Source of the DNA: Candidatus Babelota bacterium | Lineage (GTDB): Bacteria > JAGOBX01 | Length of the DNA stretch: 6,168 bases | Direction: 5' to 3' | NCBI GenBank assembly: GCA_017999075.1 | Contig: JAGOBX010000230.1 | Location: 1-6,168 of the forward strand | Notes under the pieces: generated by a model | Told to the model about the DNA's origin: nothing | Database searches by the model: none | Seen by the model: the letters and a program-made list of their open reading frames with translations, nothing else | Shown here: piece after piece, positions 5,853-6,168 of the stretch | Numbering within the stretch: position 1 is the stretch's first letter | Layout of the letters: the number at the start of each line of letters is the position of its first letter | Position numbers and translations under genes: made by a program

Positions 5853-5860
5853 CACCTTTT
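5853..5860 (-). promoter_or_regulatory. Ribosome binding site of the phospholipase D-family gene
   Basis: AAAAGGTG on the minus strand, 7 bases before ATG 5845. It has nearly the same sequence and spacing as the site before the Spy-like gene, which supports both starts. Confidence 0.7.
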
Positions 5861-5864
5861 ATAA

Positions 5865-5893
5865 TTAATAAAGAATTTATAATTTTATATCAA
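5865..5893 (-). promoter_or_regulatory. Possible promoter between plsY and the phospholipase D-family gene
   Basis: On the minus strand, TTGATA (5893-5888), 17 bases, then TATTAA (5870-5865, 4 of 6 to TATAAT). This would give a very short leader. In such AT-rich DNA chance matches are common, so read-through from plsY is equally possible. Confidence 0.25.
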
Positions 5894-5908
5894 TATGGAA
5901 TGAATTTA

Positions 5909-6168
5909 CTATTTTTTATTTTTAAAAATCTCAGGAATTTTATTTTCAACTCCGTTAATTATTCGTATTATATTGCTTTTATGCTTCACCACTATTATTA
6001 AAGCTAATATGACTGACAGAATTTTCAACTGTAAAGGTTGGTTCCATATATATGTAAAAATCGGATATGTCAAAGCAGCTATGATAGAACCAAGAGAAAC
6101 ATAACGGGTAGCTGCCAGTGTAATCAAAAACACAAGAATTGTAAAAAACATAGGAACAGGACTTACTG
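5909..6168 (-). CDS. plsY: Glycerol-3-phosphate acyltransferase PlsY, C-terminal part
   Basis: The last 85 codons of a gene that enters from the right edge; the frame is open to 6168 and stops with TAG at 5911-5909. PlsY is an integral inner-membrane enzyme that transfers the acyl group of acyl-phosphate to glycerol-3-phosphate, the first acylation of phospholipid synthesis. The fragment shows a membrane helix (VSPVPMFFTILVFLITLAA), then the conserved TRYVSLGSI, another hydrophobic pair, and the PlsY end signature KHKSNIIRIINGVENKI with a short basic tail (FKNKK). Full PlsY is about 200 aa, so roughly the last 40% is present. The internal ATG at 6151 is not a start: the preceding codons (VSPVP) continue the family pattern. 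It is probably the first of three co-directional envelope-related genes. Confidence 0.92.
   Translation of the reverse strand, partial: VSPVPMFFTILVFLITLAATRYVSLGSIIAALTYPIFTYIWNQPLQLKILSVILALIIVVKHKSNIIRIINGVENKIPEIFKNKK

Overview
This is a strongly AT-rich window (about 30% G+C by eye) from a bacterium. Lysine, asparagine and isoleucine dominate its proteins, and the codons favour A/T in third position. A MipA/OmpV-type outer-membrane beta-barrel and a Spy/CpxP-type periplasmic protein point to a diderm (Gram-negative-type) cell. TGA is used as a normal stop, so the code is standard. I cannot assign a phylum from the sequence.

The centre of the window (943-3856, + strand) is a two-gene encapsulin operon. 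The first gene encodes an encapsulin shell protein of Family 2. Its HK97-fold halves are split by an inserted cyclic-nucleotide-binding-like domain, the architecture called Family 2B. The second gene overlaps it by 14 bp and encodes a SufS-type (group II) cysteine desulfurase. That enzyme carries an extra Asn/Ser-rich N-terminal region of about 98 residues, most likely the signal that loads it into the shell. Together they should form a protein nanocompartment holding a sulfur-mobilising PLP enzyme. A near-consensus sigma-70-type promoter sits just upstream (860-888). No rhodanese, serine acetyltransferase or SUF assembly gene is visible, so this looks like a minimal shell-plus-cargo unit.

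Left of it, reading divergently (- strand), are a Spy/CpxP-like periplasmic protein with two LTxxQ motifs (304-807) and a 56-codon membrane ORF (7-177). The 56-codon ORF looks like the start of a membrane 4Fe-4S protein stopped by TGA where a glycine is expected.

Right of it, converging on the operon (- strand), are three genes in a row with gaps of about 65 bp: the 3' part of plsY (phospholipid synthesis, cut by the window edge), a secreted double-HKD phospholipase D-family protein, and the MipA/OmpV-like protein. These three concern membrane and envelope and have no evident link to the encapsulin. All intergenic gaps are under 140 bp. I see no RNA genes, insertion sequences, CRISPR arrays or convincing rho-independent terminators.
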